From PWQG01 sp050486205 (GTDB taxonomy: Bacteria > Pseudomonadota > Gammaproteobacteria > Pseudomonadales > Pseudohongiellaceae): a stretch of DNA of 64,000 nt. The notes under the pieces were generated by a model. The model was not told where the DNA came from and searched no databases. It saw only the letters and a program-made list of their open reading frames with translations. Position numbers and translations under genes: made by a program. Positions 34,654 through 44,372 of the stretch are shown here, in pieces; within the stretch, counting starts at the first letter, position 1, and each line of letters starts with the position of its first letter. The stretch is taken from contig JBJHCW010000008.1 of NCBI GenBank assembly GCA_050486205.1, forward strand, positions 121,614 to 185,613, written 5' to 3'.

Positions 34654-36198
34654 ATGCAACAACTGAATCCGTCTGAAATCAGTGAAATAATCAAACAGAG
34701 AATCGACAATCTCGATGTCTCCGCGCAGGCAAAGAATGAAGGCACCATCGTCAGCGTATCTGACGGTATTATCCGCATTCATGGCCTGGCCGACGTGATG
34801 TACGGCGAGATGATCGAGCTCGAAGGTGGTGTCTACGGTATGGCACTGAACCTGGAGCGTGATTCTGTTGGTGCGGTTGTGCTGGGTGACTACAAGAGCC
34901 TGGCCGAAGGCCAGACAGCCCGCTGTACACAGCGCATTCTTGAAGTGCCGGTCGGTCCGGAACTCGAAGGCCGTGTTGTGGACGCCCTGGGTGTGCCGAT
35001 TGACGGCAAGGGTGCCATCAATGCCAAACTCACCGCTCCCATCGAAAAGGTTGCTCCCGGGGTAATTGCGCGAAAGTCAGTTGACCAGCCGCTGCAGACC
35101 GGTCTGAAAGCAATTGATGCCATGGTGCCGATTGGTCGCGGCCAGCGCGAGTTGATCATTGGTGACCGTCAGGTGGGCAAGACGGCTGTTGCCGTGGACA
35201 CCATCATCAACCAGAAGGGCAAGGGCGTTAAGTGTATCTACGTCGCTGTTGGCCAGAAGCAGTCCTCTATTGCCAACGTGGTGAGCAAGCTGGAACAGCA
35301 CGGTGCGCTGGAATACACCACTGTCATTGCCGCTTCCGCCTCGGCCCCGGCCTCCATGCAGTTCATTGCCCCTTACGCCGGCTGCTCCATGGGTGAGTAC
35401 TACCGCGACCGTGGTGAAGACGCCCTGATCATTTATGATGACCTGACCAAGCAGGCCTGGGCCTACCGACAGATCTCCCTGCTGCTGCGTCGTCCGCCGG
35501 GTCGTGAAGCCTATCCCGGTGACGTGTTCTATCTGCACTCCCGTCTGCTGGAGCGCGCTGCACGGGTCAACGCCGAATATGTCGAGCAGATGACCAATGG
35601 CGAAGTCAAAGGCAAGACCGGTTCACTGACCGCGCTGCCGATCATCGAAACACAGGCCGGGGACGTGTCTGCGTTTGTACCGACCAACGTGATCTCCATT
35701 ACCGACGGTCAGATCTTCCTGGAAACCGACCTGTTCAACGCCGGTATCCGCCCTGCGATCAACGCCGGTCTGTCGGTATCACGTGTGGGTGGTTCAGCCC
35801 AGACCAAGATCATCAAGAAGCTTGGTGGCGGTATCCGTATCGCTCTGGCGCAATATCGTGAACTGGCGGCGTTCGCCCAGTTTGCATCGGATCTGGATGA
35901 CGCCACTCGCGCCCAGCTCGAACACGGTCAGCGTGTCACCGAGCTGATGAAGCAGGGCCAGTACGCTCCACAGTCAGTGGCTGAAATGGCGCTGGTTCTG
36001 TTTGCGGCAAACGAGGGTTACCTGAAAGATGTAGAGCTGAACAAGGTGGTGGATTTTGAATCCTCACTGTTGTCCTACGCCAACAGCTCACACGCGGAAA
36101 CATTGAAGAAAGTCAATGAAACCGGTGCCTACGATGACGACATCCAGGCCCGGTTCAAGACCATCATCGAAGACTTCAAGTCCACCCAGACCTGGTAA
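34654..36198 (+). CDS. atpA: F0F1 ATP synthase subunit alpha
   Basis: 514 aa. Non-catalytic nucleotide-binding subunit of the alpha3-beta3 head. Walker A GDRQVGKT (about 169-176), ALIIYDDLTKQAWAYRQISLLL and the alpha/beta signature PAINAGLSVSRVGGSAQ are present. N-terminal beta-barrel and C-terminal helical domain are complete; no anomaly seen. Confidence 0.97.
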   Translation: MQQLNPSEISEIIKQRIDNLDVSAQAKNEGTIVSVSDGIIRIHGLADVMYGEMIELEGGVYGMALNLERDSVGAVVLGDYKSLAEGQTARCTQRILEVPVGPELEGRVVDALGVPIDGKGAINAKLTAPIEKVAPGVIARKSVDQPLQTGLKAIDAMVPIGRGQRELIIGDRQVGKTAVAVDTIINQKGKGVKCIYVAVGQKQSSIANVVSKLEQHGALEYTTVIAASASAPASMQFIAPYAGCSMGEYYRDRGEDALIIYDDLTKQAWAYRQISLLLRRPPGREAYPGDVFYLHSRLLERAARVNAEYVEQMTNGEVKGKTGSLTALPIIETQAGDVSAFVPTNVISITDGQIFLETDLFNAGIRPAINAGLSVSRVGGSAQTKIIKKLGGGIRIALAQYRELAAFAQFASDLDDATRAQLEHGQRVTELMKQGQYAPQSVAEMALVLFAANEGYLKDVELNKVVDFESSLLSYANSSHAETLKKVNETGAYDDDIQARFKTIIEDFKSTQTW

Positions 36199-36229
36199 CA
36201 GCAAGCAGACAATACGGGCAGGCGAAATT

Positions 36230-37090
36230 ATGGCTAGCGGCAAAGAGATTCGCGGCAAGATCTCCAGCATCGGCAACACGCAGAAGATCACCAGCGCCAT
36301 GGAAATGGTGGCTGCGTCCAAGATGCGCAAGTCCCAGGACCGCATGGAAGTGGGCAAGCCTTATGCGACGCACATCCGGAAGGTGGTGGGGCATATTGCC
36401 AACGCGAATCCTGAGTACCGTCACGTGTATTTTTCCAATCGGGAAATCAAGCGAGTCGGTTATATCGTGGTGTCCACTGACCGTGGACTGTGTGGTGGTC
36501 TGAACATCAACGCCTTCAAGGCGGTGGTCAAGGACATGATGACCTGGCGTGATCGGGGTGTGGCACTGGAGTTCTGTGCCATGGGTGCCAAGTCTACCTC
36601 TTTCTTCAACAATTACGGTGGCAATGTGGTTGCTTCCGTGAGAGGCCTGGGTGATTCGCCCGCGGTGAAGGATGTGATCGGTGCAGTCAAGGTCATGCTG
36701 GACAAGTTCACTGCCGGTGAGATCGATCGTCTGTATCTGGTCGGCAATGTGTTCGTCAATACCATGACACAGGAGCCACGTATCCAGCAGCTGTTGCCGC
36801 TTGAGGCTTCCGAAGATGAAGAACTGAAACATCACTGGGATTACATTTACGAACCGGCGCCCGAAGCGCTGATTGATGGTCTTCTGACCCGTTATGTGGA
36901 AACCCAGGTCTATCAGGCGGTCATTGAAAACGCCGCCTGCGAGCAGGCAGCGCGCATGCTGGCGATGAAGAACGCCACCGACAATGCCGGTGAATTGATC
37001 GAGCAGCTCGGCCTGGCCTACAACAAGGCCCGTCAGGCTGCGATCACGCAGGAGCTGTCGGAGATTGTCAGCGGTGCAGCAGCCGTATAA
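36230..37090 (+). CDS. atpG: F0F1 ATP synthase subunit gamma
   Basis: 286 aa from the ATG at 36230; the frame is open further upstream inside atpA but the family N terminus GKEIRGKISSIGNTQKITSAMEMVAASKM begins here. The N- and C-terminal helices form the rotating coiled coil in the alpha3-beta3 core, and the C terminus shows NKARQAAITQELSEIVSGAAA. Overlong antisense frames over this gene are shadows. Confidence 0.96.
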   Translation: MASGKEIRGKISSIGNTQKITSAMEMVAASKMRKSQDRMEVGKPYATHIRKVVGHIANANPEYRHVYFSNREIKRVGYIVVSTDRGLCGGLNINAFKAVVKDMMTWRDRGVALEFCAMGAKSTSFFNNYGGNVVASVRGLGDSPAVKDVIGAVKVMLDKFTAGEIDRLYLVGNVFVNTMTQEPRIQQLLPLEASEDEELKHHWDYIYEPAPEALIDGLLTRYVETQVYQAVIENAACEQAARMLAMKNATDNAGELIEQLGLAYNKARQAAITQELSEIVSGAAAV

Positions 37091-37146
37091 CCAAAACGTA
37101 TTTAAAGTCATTGTAGTTTGAAGACAGGATTCAAGAGGAACCGAAC

Positions 37147-38550
37147 ATGAGCAGCGGTCGTATTGTGCAAATCATTGGTGCTGTTATCGACGTACAATTC
37201 CCGCGGGAATCTGTGCCTCGTGTTTACGACGCACTGAGCGTTGAAGGCAAGGAGATGACGCTGGAAGTTCAGCAACAACTGGGCGACGGCATTGTGCGCA
37301 CTATTGCACTGGGCAGTACAGAAGGTCTGTCCCGTGGTCTGCAGGCGACCAACACCGGTGCTCCGGTATCTGTTCCGGTAGGCCTGGCAACCCTGGGGCG
37401 CATCATGGATGTGTTGGGCAACCCCATCGACGAGCGCGGTGATATTGGTGAAGAGGAGCGCATGCCCATTCACCGTGACGCGCCTGCCTACGACGAGCTG
37501 GCCGCTTCCAACGAACTGCTGGAAACCGGCATCAAGGTTATCGACCTGATCTGTCCGTTTGCCAAGGGCGGTAAAGTGGGTCTGTTCGGTGGTGCCGGTG
37601 TGGGCAAGACCGTGAACATGATGGAACTGATCAACAACATCGCCAAGGCACACAGTGGTCTGTCAGTATTTGCCGGCGTGGGTGAGCGGACCCGTGAAGG
37701 TAACGACTTCTACCACGAGATGCAGGAGTCCGGCGTTATTGATCTGGAAAACATCCAGGAATCAAAAGTGGCGATGGTTTACGGCCAGATGAACGAGCCG
37801 CCGGGTAACCGTCTGCGTGTGGCCCTGACCGGTCTGACCATGGCGGAAAAATTCCGTGATGAAGGCCGTGACGTACTGTTCTTTGTGGACAACATCTACC
37901 GTTACACACTGGCCGGTACCGAAGTGTCAGCACTGTTGGGTCGTATGCCGTCTGCGGTAGGTTACCAGCCGACACTGGCCGAGGAGATGGGTGTACTGCA
38001 GGAGCGCATCACGTCCACCAAGACCGGCTCGATCACGTCCATCCAGGCAGTATACGTACCGGCGGACGACCTGACTGACCCGTCACCGGCAACCACCTTT
38101 GCTCACCTTGACGCGACCGTTGTACTGTCCCGTTCCATTGCCGAGCTGGGTATCTACCCCGCGATTGACCCGCTGGACTCCACCTCACGTCAGCTGGATC
38201 CGCTGGTTATTGGCAACGATCACTATGATGTGGCCCGTGGCGTGCAGTCAGTACTGCAGCGTTACAAGGAACTGAAGGACATCATCGCGATTCTGGGTAT
38301 GGACGAGCTGTCCGAGGAAGACAAGCAGATCGTGGCCCGTGCCCGGAAGATCCAGCGCTTCCTGTCCCAGCCGTTCTTTGTTGCCGAGGTGTTCACCAAC
38401 GCACCGGGTCAGTATGTATCGCTGAAAGACACCATTGCCGGCTTCAAGGGCATTCTCAACGGGGAGTACGATCATATTCCCGAGCAGGCCTTCTACATGG
38501 TAGGCAGCATTGATCAGGTGCTGGAGAAAGCCGAGAAACTGAAAAAGTAA
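37147..38550 (+). CDS. atpD: F0F1 ATP synthase subunit beta
   Basis: 467 aa catalytic subunit. Walker A GGAGVGKT (about 148-155), the catalytic VGERTREGNDFYHEM with the essential Glu, DVLFFVDNIYRYT, and the DELSEED motif (ILGMDELSEEDK) that interacts with gamma are all intact. AGAGG precedes the ATG. Confidence 0.97.
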   Translation: MSSGRIVQIIGAVIDVQFPRESVPRVYDALSVEGKEMTLEVQQQLGDGIVRTIALGSTEGLSRGLQATNTGAPVSVPVGLATLGRIMDVLGNPIDERGDIGEEERMPIHRDAPAYDELAASNELLETGIKVIDLICPFAKGGKVGLFGGAGVGKTVNMMELINNIAKAHSGLSVFAGVGERTREGNDFYHEMQESGVIDLENIQESKVAMVYGQMNEPPGNRLRVALTGLTMAEKFRDEGRDVLFFVDNIYRYTLAGTEVSALLGRMPSAVGYQPTLAEEMGVLQERITSTKTGSITSIQAVYVPADDLTDPSPATTFAHLDATVVLSRSIAELGIYPAIDPLDSTSRQLDPLVIGNDHYDVARGVQSVLQRYKELKDIIAILGMDELSEEDKQIVARARKIQRFLSQPFFVAEVFTNAPGQYVSLKDTIAGFKGILNGEYDHIPEQAFYMVGSIDQVLEKAEKLKK

Positions 38551-38566
38551 CAACGGGTAGTATACT

Positions 38567-38980
38567 ATGGCAATGACAATGCATTGCGACATCGTAAGCG
38601 CAGAGAAACAGATCTTTTCCGGTCTGGTGGAGATGCTGGTGGCAACCGGTACGCTCGGCGACATGGGTATTGCACCGGGCCACGCGCCGTTGTTGACCGA
38701 GCTCATTCCCGGCCCGGTGCGTTGTGTGCTGCGCGACGGCAAGGAAGAGATCTATTACGTCTCGGGTGGTTACCTGGAAGTGCAGGGCGGCATCGTGACG
38801 GTGCTGGCAGATACAGCCTTGCGTGCCAGCGATGTGGACGAGGCGGCTGCGCAGCAGGCCATCGAAGACGTGCAGAAAGCCATGGCCAACAAGGAGTCCG
38901 AGTTCGAGTACGGTCGCGCAGCAGCGCAACTGGCCGAAGCGGCAGCACAGCTCAGGGCGTTGCGTCAGCTTCGCAAGTGA
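38567..38980 (+). CDS. atpC: F0F1 ATP synthase subunit epsilon
   Basis: 137 aa. N-terminal beta-sandwich with GDMGIAPGHAPLLTELIPG and YVSGGYLEVQ; C-terminal two-helix hairpin (alanine-rich, about 90-135) that can inhibit ATP hydrolysis. Last gene of the operon, followed by a terminator. Confidence 0.95.
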   Translation: MAMTMHCDIVSAEKQIFSGLVEMLVATGTLGDMGIAPGHAPLLTELIPGPVRCVLRDGKEEIYYVSGGYLEVQGGIVTVLADTALRASDVDEAAAQQAIEDVQKAMANKESEFEYGRAAAQLAEAAAQLRALRQLRK

Positions 38981-39012
38981 TCCGGCTTTTACATTACAGG
39001 TAAAAAGCGGTA

Positions 39013-39038
39013 AAAAGGGTGGCTTAGGCCACTCTTTT
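39013..39038. terminator. Terminator after the atp operon
   Basis: An 11-bp stem AAAAGGGTGGC / GCCACTCTTTT with one G-T wobble and a TTAG loop lies between atpC and glmU. The flanking A and T runs would allow termination in either direction. Confidence 0.7.
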
Positions 39039-39053
39039 ACGTTTGGAACCGCA

Positions 39054-40424
39054 ATGAAACCGGAAGTCATCATTCTCGCCGCGGGTAAAGGTACCCGCAT
39101 GTACTCGGACCGACCCAAGGTGCTTCACGAAATAGGTGGCAGTTCCATGCTGCACCATGTGATCAACGCGGCCCGTACACTTTCCCCTGCCGGTATTCAC
39201 GGCGTCATCGGCTTTCAGGCCCAGCAGATCCAGGATGCTTTTGCCGGGCAGACCGATATCAATTGGGTGCTGCAGACAGAACAGCTTGGCACCGGTCACG
39301 CTGTTCAGCAGGCATTGCCGGGTCTTGCTGACGAAGGCATTGTGCTTGTGCTCTACGGGGATGTCCCTCTGGTATCCACTGACACACTCCTGACCCTGTT
39401 GGCGTCGGTTGGCGCGGCAGCAGCGTCGGTACTGACGCTGCAGACCCCGACCCCGACTGGCCTGGGGCGCATCATCCGCGATCCTGGTGGCAGTGTGACC
39501 GCCATTGTTGAAGAAAAGGATGCCAGTGCCGAGCAGAAGGCCATCACTGAGATCAACACCGGCATCATGGCCATCCGGATGCCGTTTCTGCGTGACGCGC
39601 TGTCGCGGCTGAACAACAACAACGCCCAGGGTGAATACTATCTGACTGACATCATTGCCATAGCCAATGACAAAGGATTGGGCGTACATGCAGTGCCTGC
39701 CCGCAATGCGCATGAAGTGATGGGTGTGAACAACCGCCTGCAGCTTGCCGAACTGGAACGTATCTATCAGTACAGACGTGCTGCCGCACTGGCTCTGGCG
39801 GGCGCAACAGTGGCCGACCTGCACCGACTGGATGTGCGTGGTGAGCTGGACTGTGGCCGTGACAACAGCTTCGACGTCAACGTGATTCTTCACGGCCGGG
39901 TAAAGCTGGGTGATAATGTGCGAATTGGCCCTAATTGTTATATCCGTGATACAGAAATCGGTGATGATGTGACCATTGAAGCCAATTCCCACATTGTGGG
40001 CGCGCGAATTGGCAGTGGCAGTGTGATCGGGCCCTTTGCCCGGCTGCGCGAAGGCACCGAGCTTGTCGAGAAGGTGAAGATAGGCAACTTTGTTGAAACC
40101 AAGAAAACGGTGATGGGCAAGGGCAGTAAGGCCAACCACCTGAGCTATATCGGTGACAGCCAGATAGGGGAGTCGGTGAATGTGGGTGCCGGCACCATCA
40201 CCTGCAACTATGATGGTGTGAACAAACACCGCACGGTGTTGGAGGATGGCGTGTTCATAGGCTCCAATACCGCCCTGGTGGCGCCGGTGACAGTCGGCAG
40301 GCAGGCCACGGTGGCAGCCGGCTCGGTAATCACCAATGATGTACCTGCTGAAGAGCTGGCGGTGGGCAGGGGAAAACAACGCAACATACCCGGTTGGAAG
40401 CGACCGCAAAAGAACAGGAGTTGA
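39054..40424 (+). CDS. glmU: Bifunctional GlcNAc-1-phosphate uridyltransferase / glucosamine-1-phosphate acetyltransferase GlmU
   Basis: 456 aa from the ATG at 39054. It makes UDP-GlcNAc, the precursor of peptidoglycan and lipopolysaccharide. The N-terminal pyrophosphorylase domain has LAAGKGTRMYSDRPKVLH. After residue about 250 comes the left-handed beta-helix acetyltransferase with hexapeptide repeats (IGPNCYIRDTEIGDDVTIE, SHIVGARIGSGSVIGP) and KANHLSYIGDSQIG. Only 1 bp separates its stop from the glmS start. Confidence 0.96.
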   Translation: MKPEVIILAAGKGTRMYSDRPKVLHEIGGSSMLHHVINAARTLSPAGIHGVIGFQAQQIQDAFAGQTDINWVLQTEQLGTGHAVQQALPGLADEGIVLVLYGDVPLVSTDTLLTLLASVGAAAASVLTLQTPTPTGLGRIIRDPGGSVTAIVEEKDASAEQKAITEINTGIMAIRMPFLRDALSRLNNNNAQGEYYLTDIIAIANDKGLGVHAVPARNAHEVMGVNNRLQLAELERIYQYRRAAALALAGATVADLHRLDVRGELDCGRDNSFDVNVILHGRVKLGDNVRIGPNCYIRDTEIGDDVTIEANSHIVGARIGSGSVIGPFARLREGTELVEKVKIGNFVETKKTVMGKGSKANHLSYIGDSQIGESVNVGAGTITCNYDGVNKHRTVLEDGVFIGSNTALVAPVTVGRQATVAAGSVITNDVPAEELAVGRGKQRNIPGWKRPQKNRS

Positions 40425-40425
40425 T

Positions 40426-42258
40426 ATGTGTGGCATTGTGGGCGCCGTGGCGCAACGGAACGTCAGCGGTATTCTGCTGGAGGGGCTCAAGCGCCTTGAG
40501 TATCGCGGATACGATTCCGCCGGGGTAGCCATCATCTCGGCGGATGACAACAGCATCGCCTGTGTAAAGATGCCAGGCAAGGTGGAGAAGCTGGTGCAGG
40601 TAATGGAAGCCTCCCCGGTACATGGCCATGTGGGTATTGCCCATACCCGCTGGGCAACGCACGGTGAGCCGACCGAGATCAATGCACACCCGCATGTGTC
40701 GGGCAACGATATTGCCCTGGTACACAATGGCATCATCGAAAACTATGAAAGCCTGAGAACGTCCCTGCGCGAGGACGGTTACACCTTCGACTCCGAGACC
40801 GATACCGAAGTCATTGTGCACCTGATCCACAAGCTCGGTAAAAACGAAAGCAGCCTGCTGGCCGCAGTGGAAAAGGCCATTGAGCATCTGCACGGCGCCT
40901 ACGGCATATGTGTCATAGACCGCAAGTCCCCCGACCGCATCATTGTTGCCAGAAGCGGCAGTCCACTGGTCATTGGTGTGGGCATCGATGAAAATTTTGT
41001 TGCATCTGACCCCTTGGCACTGGGTCAGGTCACCGACCGTTTTGTGTACCTGGAAGAAGGTGATATTGCGGAGGTCACGCAGTCGGGTTATGTCATTCGA
41101 CATGGCGGGCAGGAAGTGCATCGTGAGGTCACACAGATCAGCAACGAGCTCAAGGCGGCGGACAAGGGTGAATACAGCCACTACATGCTCAAGGAGATAC
41201 ACGAGCAGCCCGAGGTCATCCGCGATACACTCAATGGTCGAATCAGTGACACCCACGTGCTCGAAGAGGCCTTTGGCGTAAAGGCGCGCGGGGTGTTTGA
41301 CCAGGTAAAGAACGTACAGATTGTCGCCTGTGGCACCAGCTCCCATGCCGGGTTGGTTGCCAAGTACTGGCTGGAGAATATCGCACGCCTGCCGTGCCAG
41401 GTGGACATCGCGAGCGACTATCGCTATCGCAATATCATTGTGCCGCCTGGCACTCTTTTCGTCACCATTTCCCAGTCCGGCGAAACCGCCGATACCCTGG
41501 CTGCGCTGCGGTATTCGCAGGAAAAAGACTATGTTGCGCGTCTGGCCATCTGTAACGTGGCCACCAGCTCACTGGTGCGCGAATCGGACTTCAGTCTGCT
41601 GACCATGGCAGGGCGCGAAATCGGTGTGGCGTCCACCAAGGCCTTCACCACCCAGCTTTGTGCGCTGTTGTTGCTGGCCATTGTGCTGGGCCGGCGTCAT
41701 GGCCTGAAGGATGAGCGCGAGCAACACCTTGTTCGCGCTCTGCATGGTCTGCCCCAAGTGGTTGCCGATGCCCTGCTTCTGGATCGGGAGATTCAGGTCC
41801 TGTCGGTCAACCTGGCGGACAAACACCATGCGCTGTTCCTCGGCCGCGGCATACAGTATCCGGTTGCCAAGGAAGGCGCGCTCAAGCTCAAGGAAATATC
41901 CTACATTCACGCCGAGGCGTATCCGGCCGGTGAGTTGAAACACGGTCCATTGGCGCTGGTTGACGACAAGATGCCGGTGATCGCGGTAGCCCCCAATGAC
42001 GAGCTGTTGGGTAAACTCAAGTCGAACCTGCAGGAAGTCAGCGCCCGTGGCGGCAAACTGTTTGTGTTCGCGGATCTTAACTGTGGATTTAAAAACGACG
42101 ACACCATGAAAGTCACCAACGTGCCAGGTGTATCAGATACCTTGTCGCCAATTGTCTATTCAGTGCCTTTGCAACTGTTGTCGTATCACGTTGCGGTGCT
42201 CAAGGGCACGGATGTGGACCATCCACGTAATCTGGCCAAGTCAGTGACAGTGGAATGA
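40426..42258 (+). CDS. glmS: Glutamine--fructose-6-phosphate aminotransferase (isomerizing) GlmS
   Basis: 610 aa from the ATG at 40426 with AGGAG upstream. It converts fructose-6-phosphate and glutamine to glucosamine-6-phosphate. The mature N-terminal Cys (MCGIVGAVA) is the glutaminase nucleophile. Two SIS isomerase domains follow residue about 290 (ACGTSSHAGLVAKYWLE, ISQSGETADTLAALR), and the C terminus DHPRNLAKSVTVE is diagnostic. It is co-transcribed with glmU. I see no glmS ribozyme, which is a Gram-positive feature. Confidence 0.97.
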   Translation: MCGIVGAVAQRNVSGILLEGLKRLEYRGYDSAGVAIISADDNSIACVKMPGKVEKLVQVMEASPVHGHVGIAHTRWATHGEPTEINAHPHVSGNDIALVHNGIIENYESLRTSLREDGYTFDSETDTEVIVHLIHKLGKNESSLLAAVEKAIEHLHGAYGICVIDRKSPDRIIVARSGSPLVIGVGIDENFVASDPLALGQVTDRFVYLEEGDIAEVTQSGYVIRHGGQEVHREVTQISNELKAADKGEYSHYMLKEIHEQPEVIRDTLNGRISDTHVLEEAFGVKARGVFDQVKNVQIVACGTSSHAGLVAKYWLENIARLPCQVDIASDYRYRNIIVPPGTLFVTISQSGETADTLAALRYSQEKDYVARLAICNVATSSLVRESDFSLLTMAGREIGVASTKAFTTQLCALLLLAIVLGRRHGLKDEREQHLVRALHGLPQVVADALLLDREIQVLSVNLADKHHALFLGRGIQYPVAKEGALKLKEISYIHAEAYPAGELKHGPLALVDDKMPVIAVAPNDELLGKLKSNLQEVSARGGKLFVFADLNCGFKNDDTMKVTNVPGVSDTLSPIVYSVPLQLLSYHVAVLKGTDVDHPRNLAKSVTVE

Positions 42259-42264
42259 TCAGGG

Positions 42265-43116
42265 TCAGCGAGCGCTGCGCAGGGTGCGCAGCATCTTGTT
42301 GATGCGCTTGAGGTAGTCCTTGAGCATGGGTTTGCGATAACGCGCAACACCCATCGCCAACACATCGATGACCAGCAGATGTGCGATACGCGAGGACACC
42401 GGCGTGAACACGTGCAGATCCTCTTCCATATTGACAAAAATCGGGATGGTGCTCAGGCCGGTAATGGGAGTGTCTTCCGGCGCCACGCCAATCACCGTAG
42501 CGCCAGCGTCCAATGCCAGCTCCACACTGTGTATCAGCGCCCGCGTTCGACCGGACTGGGAGATGGCCACCACCACGTCCTGGTCACACAGCGACAGGGC
42601 AGACATGTGCTGGATATGGGGATCGGTATAGGCAGCCGATGACATCTGCAACCGAAAGAACTTGTGCTGCGCGTCTGATGCCACCGAACCGGATGCACCA
42701 AAGCCATAGAACTCCACACGACGGGCACCATTGATGACATCAATTGCCCGCTCCAGCGCCACCGGGTCCAGTTCATCACGCACGGCCAGCAGCGAGCCAA
42801 CCGTGGAATCAAAAACCTTGTTGCACAGGTCGCCAACGGTATCGCGGTCGTCCACGGAAAACTGGGTATAACTGCCGCTGGCACCCAGGTGTTGTGCCAG
42901 GTGCAGCTTGAAAGCCTGGAAGCCTTCGAAGTCCAGCGCCCGGCAGAACCTGAGTACGGTGGGCTCACTGACCTCAGCCCGCGAGGCCACATCAACAATA
43001 CGCATGTTGAGCACTTCAGCGGTGTTTTCCAGAATGAAATCGGCAACCTTGCGCTCGGATTTACGCAGGCTCTCCCGTCGTTGACGGATCTTGCTGATGA
43101 TGTGCTGTGATTCCAT
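42265..43116 (-). CDS. RpiR/HexR-family transcriptional regulator
   Basis: 283 aa from the ATG at 43116; an upstream open extension is not family-like. The N-terminal RpiR-type helix-turn-helix is visible at about 20-80 (KSERKVADFILENTAEVLNMRIVDVA, SEPTVLRFCRALDFEGFQAFK). The C-terminal SIS phosphosugar-binding domain has YGFGASGSVASDAQHKFFR and ISQSGRT. The closest known type is HexR, which responds to 2-keto-3-deoxy-6-phosphogluconate and controls glucose catabolism. It is convergent with glmS, 6 bp apart, so a role in amino-sugar supply is also possible. Confidence 0.85.
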   Translation of the reverse strand: MESQHIISKIRQRRESLRKSERKVADFILENTAEVLNMRIVDVASRAEVSEPTVLRFCRALDFEGFQAFKLHLAQHLGASGSYTQFSVDDRDTVGDLCNKVFDSTVGSLLAVRDELDPVALERAIDVINGARRVEFYGFGASGSVASDAQHKFFRLQMSSAAYTDPHIQHMSALSLCDQDVVVAISQSGRTRALIHSVELALDAGATVIGVAPEDTPITGLSTIPIFVNMEEDLHVFTPVSSRIAHLLVIDVLAMGVARYRKPMLKDYLKRINKMLRTLRSAR

Positions 43117-43207
43117 AACCGCCGTTAACAGGCCTCTGACTGGACAGTTCCTTGTATTGTGGGCCAATATACCGCAAGCACTCGCCTGAGACCACCGTGG
43201 TTGTCGC

Positions 43208-44362
43208 TTGTACACAATTCGATTTCACAGCAGTATTGCGGAGCTCGCCCCGGCAGCGTGGGACGAGCTGGCCCGGGGTGCGGGACCCTTTCTCAGCCAT
43301 GCGTTCCTGCACGCGCTTGAAACCAGCGGCAGTGTTGGTGAGGGCACGGGCTGGCTGCCACAACATATCAGTGTGCAGCGAGCAGATGATTCAGTACCGG
43401 CGCCGCGGCCATGTGCCGTCATGCCCATGTACATCAAGCACCATTCCTACGGTGAATACGTATTTGACTGGGCCTGGGCCGAAGCCTGGCATGCCAATGG
43501 TGTTGCCTACTACCCCAAGCTGGTGTCAGCTATCCCATTTACCCCCAGCGTGTCCCCCCGATTGCTCGCGTCTGATGACATGGCCGATGAGGCGCTGACC
43601 CGGGCCATTCACAAGGCGGTGACCGACCATGCGGCTGATATTGGTGCCAGTTCCTGGCACGTGTTGTTTCCACCGGAACAGGAAAGTGAGCGGTGGCAGG
43701 CGCAGGGCATGGTGCGGCGCGCCGGCACCCAGTTTCATTGGCATAACCGCAACTACGTTTCGTTTGACGACTTTCTTGCCACCATGAGTTCACGCAAGCG
43801 CAAGGGAATACGCAAGGAGCGGCAAACGGTTCACGATGCCGGCATCCACTTTCGTGTCCTGTCCGGCCACACTGCCGAGGAGCGGGATTGGGATCGATTC
43901 TACCGCTTCTACCAGAGCACCTACGCCATGCGGGGCCAACAGGGTTATCTGACCAGGAGGTTCTTCCGCGAGCTGTCACAACACATGCCGGAAGCCATCT
44001 GCCTGATCATGGCAGAGCAGGGTGGGGAGCCGCTGGCCGGCGCGCTGAACCTGCTGGGCGACGATACCCTGTATGGACGCTACTGGGGCGCGGCAGCCGA
44101 TCTGCCGTTCCTGCATTTTGAAACCTGTTATTACCAGGGTATTGAGCAGTGTATCCAGCGGGGCCTGAAGCGGTTTGATGCCGGCGCCCAGGGCGAACAC
44201 AAGATCAAGCGTGGGTTTGAGCCGCTGCGAACCTGGTCAGCGCACTGGGTGGCCGATCACCGGTTCCAGGCTGCCGTCAATCGTTTCTGCAGGGAAGAGT
44301 CAGCCCACGTGGATCGTTATATGGCCGCCGCAGCGGACCTGCTTCCCTACCGCAAGACCTGA
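43208..44362 (+). CDS. GNAT-like/peptidogalycan biosynthesis family protein (DUF482-type)
   Basis: 384 aa resembling the COG3146 family, a double-GNAT fold related to FemAB-type acyltransferases. Stretches supporting this are SHAFLHALETSGSVG, GEYVFDWAWAEAWHANG, RKRKGIRKERQTV, and FDAGAQGEHKIKRGFEP near the C terminus. Substrate unknown. The start is a TTG at 43208 with only a weak ribosome-binding site, so the N terminus is approximate. It is divergent from the RpiR-type regulator across 91 bp. Confidence 0.75.
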   Translation: MYTIRFHSSIAELAPAAWDELARGAGPFLSHAFLHALETSGSVGEGTGWLPQHISVQRADDSVPAPRPCAVMPMYIKHHSYGEYVFDWAWAEAWHANGVAYYPKLVSAIPFTPSVSPRLLASDDMADEALTRAIHKAVTDHAADIGASSWHVLFPPEQESERWQAQGMVRRAGTQFHWHNRNYVSFDDFLATMSSRKRKGIRKERQTVHDAGIHFRVLSGHTAEERDWDRFYRFYQSTYAMRGQQGYLTRRFFRELSQHMPEAICLIMAEQGGEPLAGALNLLGDDTLYGRYWGAAADLPFLHFETCYYQGIEQCIQRGLKRFDAGAQGEHKIKRGFEPLRTWSAHWVADHRFQAAVNRFCREESAHVDRYMAAAADLLPYRKT

Positions 44363-44372
44363 GCGATGATGT

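Noticed and set aside
36176..37111. 311-codon minus-strand frame
   Set aside because: Antisense shadow of atpG, with no ribosome-binding site.
40336..40425. Upstream extension of glmS
   Set aside because: GlmS must begin Met-Cys; the N-terminal Cys is the glutaminase nucleophile.
39024..40736. 570-codon open frame on the minus strand
   Set aside because: Lies antisense to glmU and its composition is the mirror of GlmU codon use; no start site or family-like sequence.
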